Shown in pieces: positions 46,922 through 55,818 of a stretch of DNA of 64,000 nucleotides (positions are counted from its first letter, which is position 1; every line of letters begins with the position of its first letter). The notes under the pieces were generated by a model, which saw nothing but the letters and a program-made list of their open reading frames with translations, was not told the origin of the DNA and searched no databases. Source of the DNA: Shuttleworthella satelles DSM 14600 (GTDB lineage: Bacteria; Bacillota; Clostridia; Lachnospirales; Lachnospiraceae); NCBI RefSeq assembly GCF_000160115.1, contig NZ_GG665866.1, positions 682,001 through 746,000 of the forward strand, given 5' to 3'. A program made the position numbers and the translations under genes.

Positions 46922-47467
46922 CTAACGCCATATTTCTTTCAGATCCAATGTTTCCTTTCTGATTATTTCCGGATAGCCAAACTGAGCCAGTACCTCCTCA
47001 ATGTCTTCTATATTTTCCCCAAAAGGCAGAAATATCGTTTTCTTTTTCGTTTTCTTTTCTCTGAAAATAAGAAAATTTCTGGTCCGATATATTTTTTTAA
47101 TTTCATCTTTGGTGAGGCTGTATCTATTTTCATGAATTGAGTCCTGTGAGATTTCAACGTGAATTTCTTCTGGGAGCATGCGCTGAACCGCTTTTTTCCA
47201 CAGCTTCTTTACTATGAAACGTACCAAAAAAAACCACGCATATCGGACAAACACGCAAATAAAAAGCACCTTAAAGATCAATGCAATCCGTAAACCCATA
47301 ATCGATTTCACTTTATCTAGATCTAGAAAAAAAGGCGCTCCTATCGTAATTATAAAACAGACCCAGATATAAGCCCTCTTTAAAAAGCTCCAATGCGCCC
47401 ATTGGTCAGGCAAAAGTTCAAAAAGGACTTTCTTGTCACAATCTGTTGGATGAAGTGTATACTGCAT
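46922..47467 (-). CDS. YcxB-like membrane protein
   Basis: A 181-residue protein: two hydrophobic helices (about 30-50 and 60-85, with KRAYIWVCFIITIGAPFFL) followed by a C-terminal domain with ISQDSIHENRYSLTKDEIKKI and FLIFREKKTKKKTIFLPF, the layout of YcxB-like proteins of Firmicutes, whose role is unknown. Codon use and base composition are more AT-rich than the neighbours. ATG preceded by GGAGA at 11 bp. Confidence 0.72.
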   Translation of the reverse strand: MQYTLHPTDCDKKVLFELLPDQWAHWSFLKRAYIWVCFIITIGAPFFLDLDKVKSIMGLRIALIFKVLFICVFVRYAWFFLVRFIVKKLWKKAVQRMLPEEIHVEISQDSIHENRYSLTKDEIKKIYRTRNFLIFREKKTKKKTIFLPFGENIEDIEEVLAQFGYPEIIRKETLDLKEIWR

Positions 47468-47601
47468 TTTGGGACTGATCTCCTATTGCTTAAATTTTCA
47501 GAGGTGTTTTCTGCCGGATCATGGAAGGACTTTCTGCATAACAGAGGGTACTATCACCGAAAGCGATACAGGTGTCAAAACACCACTGCCAAAAAATGCA
47601 A

Positions 47602-47829
47602 CTAATAGCAATGCAAATAGTTCTCTCTTGAGATCTTGATTGAAACCGCTATATTTCCACTTTTGACCGAAACCGCGATCCCTGCAATTTCATTCTCGCA
47701 GCTTTCTTCCATCTTTCCTGAGGAATCAAATTTTACATGAATAACCTTTTCTCCATTCGATGTATCTTCTGCTAAAACTTCTATTTCAGTAGACAACTCG
47801 ATTTTAGCTGACACATCCTCATATTCCAA
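47602..47829 (-). CDS. Small hypothetical protein
   Basis: A possible 75-residue protein starting at TTG after AAGGAAATACAGCTA. It is acidic, with alternating hydrophobic and polar residues (IELSTEIEVLAED, GIAVSVKSGNIAVSIKISR), which suggests beta strands. I do not recognise it. It may be a remnant; the alternative is non-coding sequence. It points away from fic and lies 119 bp before the fic operator. Confidence 0.4.
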   Translation of the reverse strand: MEYEDVSAKIELSTEIEVLAEDTSNGEKVIHVKFDSSGKMEESCENEIAGIAVSVKSGNIAVSIKISRENYLHCY

Positions 47830-47947
47830 TAGCTGTATTTCCTTAGATCATACCATCTTTAAAATCAAAAATATCCAGCGAACGTGATTTCAAATTTTCG
47901 ATAAGCACAAAATGTTATGTCCGATTTACCGAATGAGTACAATTTCC

Positions 47948-48015
47948 GTTATCGGCAAAATCTTGATATTATTCAACCGTTGAATTTTGATATTTTGCCG
48001 ATAACGTGCTATACT
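47948..48015 (+). promoter_or_regulatory. fic promoter embedded in a 58 bp nested dyad
   Basis: TTGATA (47987-47992) and TATACT (48010-48015) are 17 bp apart. GTTATCGGCAAAAT (47948-47961) and its exact complement (47992-48005) flank a second palindrome TTCAAC-C-GTTGAA (47972-47984). The right arm fills the -35/-10 spacer, so a protein bound to the dyad would block transcription. Confidence 0.8.
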
Positions 48016-48043
48016 ATCCCTGTGTAGAAGGTGAGGGTTCACT

Positions 48044-48940
48044 ATGAAGTATATTTCTGTCGCGGAAGCGGCAAAAAAGTGGGGCGTTTCCGAACGCAGC
48101 GTGCGCGGGTACTGTGCCGAAGGGAAAATCGACGGTGCATTTCTGACCGGCAAGACATGGAACATACCCGAAACCGCGGAGAAGCCCGACCGCATTAATA
48201 AGAAAACCAACACGCCAAAGACACTTCTTGAGGTGCTGAAAGCCGAGAAAGCGGCAAAGCTGCACGGCGGTATTTATCATAAAGTCCAGATCGATCTGAC
48301 CTATAACTCCAATCACATTGAGGGCAGTCGCCTCACCCACGATCAGACGCGCTATATCTTCGAGACGAACACCATCGGCGTATCGGATGGAACGCTCAAA
48401 GTTGACGATGTGGTCGAGACCGCCAACCATTTCAAGTGCATTGATATGGTTATCGACAGCGCAAATCATGTGCTGAGCGCGGCGTTCATCAAGCAGCTGC
48501 ACGCCGTTCTGAAAAACGGGACTTCCGATTCCCGTCTCGATTGCTTTGCCGTCGGGGACTACAAGAAACTGCCCAATGAGGTCGGCGGTATGGATACAAC
48601 TGCGCCTGAGAATGTCGGTGCTGAGATGAAGAAGCTGCTTGCCGAATATAACTCCATTGAAAATAAGACCTTTGATGATCTGTTGGATTTCCACTATCGC
48701 TTTGAGCGCATCCACCCGTTTCAGGACGGGAACGGCAGAGTCGGGCGTCTGCTCCTTTTCAAAGAATGTCTGCGGAACAATATCGTGCCGTTTATCATTG
48801 AAGACGACATCAAGATGTTCTACTACCGCGGCTTGAAGGAGTGGCAGAACGAGCGCGGCTACCTGCGTGATACCTGTCTATCTGCACAGGACAGGTTCAA
48901 GAAGTATTTGGACTATTTCCGAGTACCATATGACAAATAA
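48044..48940 (+). CDS. Fic-domain protein with N-terminal HTH and built-in inhibitory helix
   Basis: The 298-residue protein starts with a MerR-like winged HTH (1-45, YISVAEAAKKWGVSERSVRGY), then a Fic domain with the active-site motif HPFQDGNGRVGR (224-235) that transfers AMP or another nucleotide part to a target protein. The inhibitory motif S89-N-H-I-E-G94 precedes it, marking a class II Fic protein, which is kept off by its own helix. The HTH suggests that the protein binds DNA, most simply the dyad in its own promoter. No separate antitoxin gene is needed or seen. Confidence 0.93.
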   Translation: MKYISVAEAAKKWGVSERSVRGYCAEGKIDGAFLTGKTWNIPETAEKPDRINKKTNTPKTLLEVLKAEKAAKLHGGIYHKVQIDLTYNSNHIEGSRLTHDQTRYIFETNTIGVSDGTLKVDDVVETANHFKCIDMVIDSANHVLSAAFIKQLHAVLKNGTSDSRLDCFAVGDYKKLPNEVGGMDTTAPENVGAEMKKLLAEYNSIENKTFDDLLDFHYRFERIHPFQDGNGRVGRLLLFKECLRNNIVPFIIEDDIKMFYYRGLKEWQNERGYLRDTCLSAQDRFKKYLDYFRVPYDK

Positions 48941-49000
48941 GCGTCTTCAGCACAGAAATCTCCTTGATCTCCTGCAGTTCTCTCTGCAGAGCTCCCCTCT

Positions 49001-49453
49001 CTAATCCTCCTCCTGGAAAAAGGTTTTTCTATGAATACTCTGTACCGTTGTCCAGCTGACAATACTGCCAATGCTTAAAGCCAGAAGAAGCAGGACACAC
49101 TGCATTCCCTGTGTCCTTGCCAGGGGCATATTCCCGACCAGGATGGATGCGATCATATAGTGAAAAAGATCACCTGGAATCAGAGGAATCAGCGCAGGAT
49201 ATGTGAAAAAAGCCACCGGGACATGTTTTGCTTTGGCCAGGATAGACCCATAGAGAGAAGCTACAAAAGAAGCCAGCAAAACCGTAACAAAAGGATTCCC
49301 CGTCAAGGCGATCAGAACCAGATAGGCAAGTCTTGTCACAAGTCCTCCCATGCCGGCCAGGATCAGTTTTTCTCTCTCATGAATCTCAAAAGCGACGCCG
49401 AATCCAAAAGAGGCCAAAAAAGACAGTATTAAAATAATGATCGAATTTACCAT
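49001..49453 (-). CDS. Threonine/serine exporter, C-terminal half (ThrE_2 type)
   Basis: A 150-residue membrane protein with four to five hydrophobic segments; FFTYPALIPLIPGDLFHYMI is typical of the DUF3815/ThrE_2 family. In Corynebacterium ThrE the two halves are one polypeptide; here they are two genes overlapping by 7 bp. Confidence 0.87.
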   Translation of the reverse strand: MVNSIIILILSFLASFGFGVAFEIHEREKLILAGMGGLVTRLAYLVLIALTGNPFVTVLLASFVASLYGSILAKAKHVPVAFFTYPALIPLIPGDLFHYMIASILVGNMPLARTQGMQCVLLLLALSIGSIVSWTTVQSIHRKTFFQEED

Positions 49454-50208
49454 GCCTTGGCTCCTCCCATCAGAATCACTCCCAGAAATGTCCCTGCTGC
49501 CAGAGACGCGCTCTCCAGAAACACATTTAAAAGCTGCATGACGCCATTGAACTCATTGCCGCAGATTAGATTGCGAAAGGCATTGATCAGGGGAATTCCC
49601 GGAATCATCAAAAGGCTGACCGAAATCAGGGTCCACTGGGTATCAGACATCAATCCCAGTCTCACTAAAATGAAGGCCAGAACCGTCACAGCGAACATAC
49701 TGATCACATTGTTGATCATCTGCACCGTCCGAAGCCGGGCAAGTCCCTGATTGATCCAGAAGAGGGTAAAGGACACGATGGCTGTTCCGAGCACATCCGA
49801 AAGTCCCCCTCCTAGAATCAGGCAGATACTGCAGATGGCCAGGACCTGACACAGGGCTATGGTCATTTTCTTATACTGCCTTACCTGGCGGCTCTTTTGC
49901 AGGCGCCCCCAAAGTTCCTGGGGCGCAGGCGTCTGACTGCAGATTTCAGACGAAATCTCATTCAGCACCCTCAGCTTCTCCAGATGAATGCTGATCTCAG
50001 GAATATCCATCTGCTTCATATATGTCTTCCCCTGACGATCACTGAAACAGATGCTGACATGCTGATGGGTGATGGCCATGCTCATCCCCTTCAGATGGTA
50101 GGCTTCCGCCGTCTTTTCCAGGACAATTTCCACATGCTCAATGGTCGCCCCGCAGGCCACCATGTCCCTGGCCAGTCTGGTCAGGTAATTTAAGACATCT
50201 TCCATCAT
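49447..50208 (-). CDS. Threonine/serine exporter, N-terminal half (ThrE/DUF1212 type)
   Basis: A 253-residue protein: a cytoplasmic N-terminal domain (about 1-115, with LARDMVACGATIEHVE and MAITHQHVSICFSD) and five hydrophobic segments. It should form the exporter for threonine, serine or small peptides with the next gene. I choose the ATG that follows AAAGGA at 9 bp; an ATG six codons upstream directly abuts an AGGAGG and cannot use it. An extended -10 box (TGCTATAAT) lies upstream. Confidence 0.87.
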   Translation of the reverse strand: MMEDVLNYLTRLARDMVACGATIEHVEIVLEKTAEAYHLKGMSMAITHQHVSICFSDRQGKTYMKQMDIPEISIHLEKLRVLNEISSEICSQTPAPQELWGRLQKSRQVRQYKKMTIALCQVLAICSICLILGGGLSDVLGTAIVSFTLFWINQGLARLRTVQMINNVISMFAVTVLAFILVRLGLMSDTQWTLISVSLLMIPGIPLINAFRNLICGNEFNGVMQLLNVFLESASLAAGTFLGVILMGGAKAW

Positions 50209-50363
50209 AGGGCCAATTCCTTTCATCCTCCTGTCCCATTCGCTGTCTTTTCATGGAACGCATTATAGCATAGACACATGCTCTTTCTGCCGGAGTCTCC
50301 GCAAATCCGCCGGACCGCTGCCTCTCATTTCATCAGCCCTTTATCTGCTGGCCTGCCCGGGTT

Positions 50364-50393
50364 TTACACTTCCAAAAGCAGTCATGCTATAAT
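50364..50393 (+). promoter_or_regulatory. Promoter of the L,D-transpeptidase gene
   Basis: TTACAC (50364-50369) and a perfect TATAAT (50388-50393) are 18 bp apart, and TGC before the -10 makes it an extended -10 promoter. The leader of about 100 bases carries a GGGGGAG ribosome site. Confidence 0.65.
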
Positions 50394-50498
50394 TGATCTG
50401 ATGACATGGTCAAAGGGCGCCCGGCAGGGATATTCCACTCTCCCTCAGGGATATAACCTTATGACCTGCCTGTTCCAGTTCGGCCGGGGGGAGAACAC

Positions 50499-52040
50499 AT
50501 GAAGCAAGAGGCAAATGAAAAAACAGATCTGACCTTGGTCCCTGCCAGACCACGCGGCGGGCGGGAGGAAACAGAAGGCGCGCCCTCTCTTTCCGCCTCG
50601 CAGGATCTTCCTGTCTCCACAAAGAAATCTGTCAGCCGCGGAGCTATCGGTCTGGCAATCGCCCTCCTGCTCCTCCTGGTATACGGGAGCGGTCTCTTTT
50701 TCTTTTGGGGACATTTCCTCCCCCGCTCCAGCGTTGCTGAAATAGATGTCTCCCTGATGAATCTGTCAGCCCTGACTCGCGCCCTGGACAAGGCCGATGG
50801 TCAATACAGTCTTTTGATCAAGGATAAGAACAGTCATGACCTGACCATAGAGGGAAGCGCCATTGGTCTGGCCTATACCGATCAAGACCACGCCCTCCTC
50901 GCCAAAAAAGCCCTTCGGGCGCAGAATGCCTTTCTCTGGCCCCTGGGAATTTTCACCGGACATCATTACCCCCTCGCCGTCAGCTATGACGAGTCTATGC
51001 TGAAGGCCGCGCTCAATCCCATCTTAAGCCAGTCTCAAGAGCCAAGTGACGCCAAAATCATCTTCTCCGGCGACAGCTATACGGTCAGTCAGGGGGACTG
51101 GGGAATCAAAGCGGATCAGATTCTCTCCGATGTCAAAGGGGCGATCTCGGATCAAAAGAGCCAGTTGACCCTGCCGGACAGCGACTACACCGCCCCCAGC
51201 CGAAGGACAGATGATCCCGCCATCAAGGCGGCCTGCGCCAAAATCGATTCCTATGCCAGATCTACAGTCACCTATCAGGTTCAGGGCAAAGAAGCCTCCC
51301 TGTCCAAGGCAGACATTTTCTCCATGATCCAAATCGATGAAAATTTCAATGTCAGCCTCAGACCGGACGGCATCAGTCAGTTTGTAGACCGCCTGGCCCA
51401 TGAGCTCAACACCTATGGTTCCAAGCGCCCCTTCCACACCCAGAAGGGGGATGATATTGAGGTCTCCGGAGGCACCTACGGATGGGTCGTGTCCAAGAAG
51501 AAGGAAATCGAACAGTTGTCTCGGGAGATCGAGGCGGGGCAGGCGGTGACCCGGGAGCCCAACTGGGAGCAGACAGCGCTTGGCCCCATCGGAGATGATA
51601 TCGGCAAAACCTATGTGGAACTGGATTACAGCAACCAGCACATGTACTATGTCAAGGACGGGTCCCGCGTCTGGGAAAGCGACATCGTCTCCGGCAATAT
51701 GTCCAAGGGCAGCGGCTCTCCTGACGGTATCTTTCACATCATCTACCGCAAGTCCCCCGCTGTCCTAAAGGGAGAGGATTACGAGTCACCCGTCCAGTAC
51801 TTTACCGTCTGGGCCTCAGATGTCGGCTTCCACGATGCCTCCTGGAAGCATGTCTTCGGAGGAAAGGAATATCTGACCAAGGGATCGCACGGCTGTATCA
51901 ACCTGCCTCTTGAAGCCGCCAAGTGGGTCTATGAGAACATCCCGGATGGCACTCCTGTCGTCTCCTACTACCGTGAGCCGGTCGAACTGACCACTGACAA
52001 CAACCGCATCTCCAATGCCAGATCCTATGCCAAGAAGTAG
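50499..52040 (+). CDS. L,D-transpeptidase with peptidoglycan-binding domains
   Basis: A 513-residue type II membrane protein: cytoplasmic tail 1-46, one transmembrane helix about 47-71, two VanW-type/PG_binding_4 regions (about 110-340), then a YkuD catalytic domain with SHGCINLPLEAA; C466 is the nucleophile and H464 is in the same motif. It links stem peptides 3-to-3 without penicillin-binding proteins and is usually sensitive only to carbapenems. Monocistronic and convergent with the histidine kinase gene. Confidence 0.94.
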   Translation: MKQEANEKTDLTLVPARPRGGREETEGAPSLSASQDLPVSTKKSVSRGAIGLAIALLLLLVYGSGLFFFWGHFLPRSSVAEIDVSLMNLSALTRALDKADGQYSLLIKDKNSHDLTIEGSAIGLAYTDQDHALLAKKALRAQNAFLWPLGIFTGHHYPLAVSYDESMLKAALNPILSQSQEPSDAKIIFSGDSYTVSQGDWGIKADQILSDVKGAISDQKSQLTLPDSDYTAPSRRTDDPAIKAACAKIDSYARSTVTYQVQGKEASLSKADIFSMIQIDENFNVSLRPDGISQFVDRLAHELNTYGSKRPFHTQKGDDIEVSGGTYGWVVSKKKEIEQLSREIEAGQAVTREPNWEQTALGPIGDDIGKTYVELDYSNQHMYYVKDGSRVWESDIVSGNMSKGSGSPDGIFHIIYRKSPAVLKGEDYESPVQYFTVWASDVGFHDASWKHVFGGKEYLTKGSHGCINLPLEAAKWVYENIPDGTPVVSYYREPVELTTDNNRISNARSYAKK

Positions 52041-52066
52041 GGTTCTTTCGCCAGACCTCTTCCCAG

Positions 52067-53524
52067 TCAGACATTATCCGAGTCAGAGCAAATCCTCTGG
52101 GAGAACCGCACGCAGGCTCCGCCATCTTCTTCGTTTGACAGGTCCAGCTCTCCTCCCATTTGGCTGACAAGCTGTTTTACCGTATAGAGTCCAAGGCCCG
52201 AGTGCCCGTCCCCGCTGTGTCTACCCTCATCTCCCCTGTAAAACCGCTCTGTTGCGTGTTCTAAGTCCCTTCCGGCAAAACCAGATCCCGTATCGGACAG
52301 CTGATACCGTATGACTTCCCCATCTGCAAATGCGCGGATACGGATATATCCACCTGCGGGCGTGTAAGATAAACTGTTTGACAGGATATTATCGAAAATA
52401 CGATCCAGCTTATTTCGGTCGAGTGTATAAGACGCGTGCAGGCTTTTGTCATCGCACAATTGTATCTCAATCCTCTTTTCTTTTGCCTGCAGGCGGTATT
52501 CCCTTACTTTCTGTTCAAGGAAACTGTACAGGTTCATTCTGACATATTCTGCCTTACTCCCTGCCTGCTCCGACTCGGAGGCCTCCTTCATCTGCCGGGC
52601 CAGACGGGTACATTTCTTCGCGTTTCTCTCAATCACCGACAGGTACCGCCTGGACTGATCCGGATCCATATGTGGATGATCCAGCAGAGATTCCGTATAG
52701 GCCAAAATGATAGAGGCGGGCGTTTTTATGTCATGCGCCAGAGCATCAACCATCTCAATACGCTCCTGTTCCATCTTCCACTGCGCAGACAGAGACTTCC
52801 GCAATTCCTCCTGCATCTCCGAGAAAGCCTTGCAGAGTTGTCCCAACTCATTGTCAGCGTGGTAGTTGATTTGAAAGTCCAGGTCTCTTTTCTTGATCTT
52901 CTCTGCGGCCTCCTGCAGAAGCTGCAGGGGCTGGTTGATTCTTCTGATAAAGCGTCTGGAAAAGTACATGGTAAACAAGACAATATAGACAATCGGAGAA
53001 AAAAAAGCTCCGTTTAACAGTACTGACACCCATGAGCCCCTGGAATTGACCGGAAACATTTTCACCTGATAGACAAGAGCAACGGCACCCTGAATCTCCC
53101 CATCTCCCCCAAGCAGGGGAACAAGTGACAGATATTTATTTTTCTCCTGATAGATGCTGGTAATATTCAAATGACGAATTAGGTCTCCTCTGGATGAAAG
53201 AACCGGATTTGTCTCTGTCCCATACAGAAATTTTCCCTGCCCATCGACAACCTGATAGCGAATTCCCTGATCACCAATCACTCCGCTCAGATCCTCTTCC
53301 CTCTCCTTTGACAGCAGCTCCGTATTCATCTGCCGCACATACTGCTCAATCGCCGGGATCTGCCTCTCATGATAATTAGCCGGATAGATCCCCCTGTTTT
53401 CTTCCAGAAGATACAGGGCAAAAGCGACAGCCAGGGTGAGCAGGGTCGCCGCAATGGATGCTACAGCGATCCAGGTGACCGTCATTCGAAAGCTGACCAC
53501 AAGTGATTGTTTTCTCATTCTCAT
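52067..53524 (-). CDS. Sensor histidine kinase of the LanFEG-type system
   Basis: A 485-residue kinase with transmembrane helices at about 12-40 and 166-190, an extracellular domain of about 125 residues between them, a HAMP linker, the phosphorylation motif ALAHDIKTP (H264) and an ATP-binding domain with NKLDRIFDNILSNSLSYT and DTGSGFAGRD. The long loop suggests direct sensing of an outside ligand, unlike the intramembrane BceS type. I start at MRMRKQSLVV, 7 bp after the response regulator stop. Confidence 0.92.
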   Translation of the reverse strand: MRMRKQSLVVSFRMTVTWIAVASIAATLLTLAVAFALYLLEENRGIYPANYHERQIPAIEQYVRQMNTELLSKEREEDLSGVIGDQGIRYQVVDGQGKFLYGTETNPVLSSRGDLIRHLNITSIYQEKNKYLSLVPLLGGDGEIQGAVALVYQVKMFPVNSRGSWVSVLLNGAFFSPIVYIVLFTMYFSRRFIRRINQPLQLLQEAAEKIKKRDLDFQINYHADNELGQLCKAFSEMQEELRKSLSAQWKMEQERIEMVDALAHDIKTPASIILAYTESLLDHPHMDPDQSRRYLSVIERNAKKCTRLARQMKEASESEQAGSKAEYVRMNLYSFLEQKVREYRLQAKEKRIEIQLCDDKSLHASYTLDRNKLDRIFDNILSNSLSYTPAGGYIRIRAFADGEVIRYQLSDTGSGFAGRDLEHATERFYRGDEGRHSGDGHSGLGLYTVKQLVSQMGGELDLSNEEDGGACVRFSQRICSDSDNV

Positions 53525-53531
53525 CTCTCTT

Positions 53532-54224
53532 TCAAAGGCGCTCCCAGCGGTAGCCGATCCCCCAGACGGTGGAGATATATTCTTTCTCCGAAGACACTTG
53601 TGCAAATTTCTTTCTTATTTTCCGAATATGTTCTACGACCGTATAGGCATCTCCCTCGGCGTCACAACCCCATACCCTCTCATAGATATGTTCTCTGGAA
53701 AAGACCTGACCGGCCCGAAGAGCCAGAAGTTCTACAATTTCATATTCCCGCCTGGACAGGGGGATCTCCGTATCGCCGATTCGAACTCTGTGCTCCAGCA
53801 GATCAAGGCTTAAGTCAGCAAAATAGAGTCTGGTACGTTTTTTCTGATGATGATTCTCCTGAGATCTCTGTTCCCTCCGAAGATTTGCCTCAATCCGGGC
53901 CAGAAGTTCTCTGAGCCCGAATGGTTTGGATATGAAATCATCTCCTCCCAGTGTCAACGCATGGATTTTATCGCTTTCCGCCTGTTTTGCGCTCAAAAAA
54001 AGAATCGGACACAGGATCTGATCCCGGATCGCCCGACAGACTTCAAATCCATTCATATCCGGCATCATGATATCGAGAAGAATCAGATCCGGCTCCTGTC
54101 TGGCAAGCGCGATTCCCTCTTCTCCCCGATAGGCAGTCAGGACCCGGTGCCCTCGCGCCTCCAACTCGTTTTTCAGAAGCATAAGCAATTCGACTTCATC
54201 GTCAATCAGCAGAATTTTACTCAT
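53532..54224 (-). CDS. OmpR-family response regulator
   Basis: A 230-residue regulator: receiver domain with D8/D9 and phosphoacceptor D51 in LLDIMMPDMNGF, then a C-terminal winged helix with LSRREYEIVELLALRAGQVF and TVVEHIRKIRKKF. Encoded between the transporter and kinase genes in one run, it probably activates the transporter genes. Confidence 0.95.
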   Translation of the reverse strand: MSKILLIDDEVELLMLLKNELEARGHRVLTAYRGEEGIALARQEPDLILLDIMMPDMNGFEVCRAIRDQILCPILFLSAKQAESDKIHALTLGGDDFISKPFGLRELLARIEANLRREQRSQENHHQKKRTRLYFADLSLDLLEHRVRIGDTEIPLSRREYEIVELLALRAGQVFSREHIYERVWGCDAEGDAYTVVEHIRKIRKKFAQVSSEKEYISTVWGIGYRWERL

Positions 54225-54268
54225 CTTTCCTCAGCTCCTGCGCGAAAATATCCCACATTCAATATATC

Positions 54269-55057
54269 CTATTCCTGGGATTTTCTCCCCTCCCAGCTGT
54301 TAAACCAGATCATACCTCCTGCGCAAAAAATCACAAGACTGATCAAAAGCACAAGGTTCCCTGTCAAAAACTGCCGTGCGACAGCGCCCGAGGCGATCTC
54401 AACCGGAGGACGATCCATCCCCGCCGTAAATTTCAAATAGGCCCCCGGTAATCCGGCCATACGATAGGGCCACAGCCAGGGCATCAAAATCCAGACCCGG
54501 TCAGCGAGTACAGATGTTCCGAGAGCCATAGAGGAAATAAGACCTCCGATTCCTATCCCGATCGAAATCCCCGTCCCCCACACAAAGCTGGCCCACAGAT
54601 GGATTGCCAGCAGAGGAAGCGCGCCGAACAGACCCAAAATCAGGGCAAGGGCAAAAATAACCCAGCCCTTAACGGCATCCGGCGAGCCGATCTGCATCGT
54701 CAGTTGAAACACAAAAAAAGCCAGAATCGCGCTGACGAAATGAAAGAGAAGCAAAAACAGGTACTTACTGAAATAGAGCTTCTTTCTGTCAATGCTCCTT
54801 GTAAGATATCCTGTGAAATTACCGGCAAAGGCCTCCTCCTGCACAAGAGAAGCCGCAAGGATACCGGTCATGATCGGCACCATCAATCCCTCCCAGGAGA
54901 AGAAAAAGAGCTGAAAGATCTCTGTCTCGCTCAGCTGCCCCCGCAGTACAATATATCCGGCGACTGCCAGAGAAAAGAGAGGCGGAAGCAAAAAGGCAAG
55001 CCAGCGGATCCCTGTTCTTTTTGTTTTGAGCCATTCCGATAACAAAAGTGAAATCAT
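54269..55057 (-). CDS. ABC permease, LanG/MutG-like
   Basis: A 262-residue membrane protein with six hydrophobic segments, starting MISLLLSEWLKTKRTG. Proteins of this size that begin with a SEWLKxKR stretch, follow an ATPase and another permease, and precede a two-component system are immunity transporters of the LanFEG/CprABC kind. The ATG overlaps the stop of the upstream permease and has GGAGGG before it; an upstream extension of about 120 codons is an overlap artefact. Confidence 0.85.
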   Translation of the reverse strand: MISLLLSEWLKTKRTGIRWLAFLLPPLFSLAVAGYIVLRGQLSETEIFQLFFFSWEGLMVPIMTGILAASLVQEEAFAGNFTGYLTRSIDRKKLYFSKYLFLLLFHFVSAILAFFVFQLTMQIGSPDAVKGWVIFALALILGLFGALPLLAIHLWASFVWGTGISIGIGIGGLISSMALGTSVLADRVWILMPWLWPYRMAGLPGAYLKFTAGMDRPPVEIASGAVARQFLTGNLVLLISLVIFCAGGMIWFNSWEGRKSQE

Positions 55058-55818
55058 TGACAATCCCTCCGCTGAAAGCAAAATGCACTGATCCCGGCAA
55101 CCACGAAAGAAGCTCCAAGAGATAAAAGCAGACCCGGCAGGAGTACCGAGGAATCCTGCAGAACATCGGAGGCATCCATCATAACACCGTTCGGGTTTAA
55201 CTGTAAGATAGGGCACATCATACGTATACTCCAGGCCCAGGGGGACAGATACCAGAAGGGCTTTGCGGCCAGCGCAATTCCCGACACCATCCCTGCAAAT
55301 CCCATCCCCATACCGGCAAACATGCCCTTCCATGCTGCAATCCACAGCTGGAGCGGGATCAGTGCCAGGGATGTAAACCACGAGAAGAAAACAGCCAGCA
55401 GAATTTTGCTCCAGGGAATGGCCCACTTCCCCTCTGTCACTGTGATCAGACCGGAAAAGATCGTCGCGATAAGCAGAACCATTGATGTGACGAGCAAGAA
55501 GATCGACATGACAAGGACTTTGTCAATCCACAGGCGCCAGGGTGCACAGGCACGCACGCGCAGGCCGCGATAATTTCCGGCCCTCTTTTCCTGCAGGTCA
55601 ACCAGATAGGCAAGTAAGGCAATCCCAAAAGGCAAAAAGGCAACCGTCCAGAGATTAAAGACCATGGAGATCACATTCTCCCATTTTCTCACCACCCCGG
55701 CCGGCATAAGCCAAAGACTCGGCAGAGCCTGCAGGACAAAGAAAAGAGGGAGTAGCACAAGCAATTTCTCTGTCATTGTTCTCCTGTATTTCAGCAGTTC
55801 TGACGACAAGCCCCTCAT
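55054..55818 (-). CDS. ABC permease, LanE/MutE-like
   Basis: A 254-residue permease with six hydrophobic segments and an N-terminal GLSSELLKYRRTMTEKLL. It overlaps the ATPase gene (ATGA) and the second permease gene, so the three are translated as a unit. The family removes lantibiotics and other cationic peptides from the membrane. Confidence 0.87.
   Translation of the reverse strand: MRGLSSELLKYRRTMTEKLLVLLPLFFVLQALPSLWLMPAGVVRKWENVISMVFNLWTVAFLPFGIALLAYLVDLQEKRAGNYRGLRVRACAPWRLWIDKVLVMSIFLLVTSMVLLIATIFSGLITVTEGKWAIPWSKILLAVFFSWFTSLALIPLQLWIAAWKGMFAGMGMGFAGMVSGIALAAKPFWYLSPWAWSIRMMCPILQLNPNGVMMDASDVLQDSSVLLPGLLLSLGASFVVAGISAFCFQRRDCQ

Noticed and set aside
55058-55426. 120-codon N-terminal extension of the second LanFEG permease
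   Set aside because: It overlaps the other permease gene in another frame, is Cys-rich and non-membrane-like; the internal ATG is coupled to the upstream stop.
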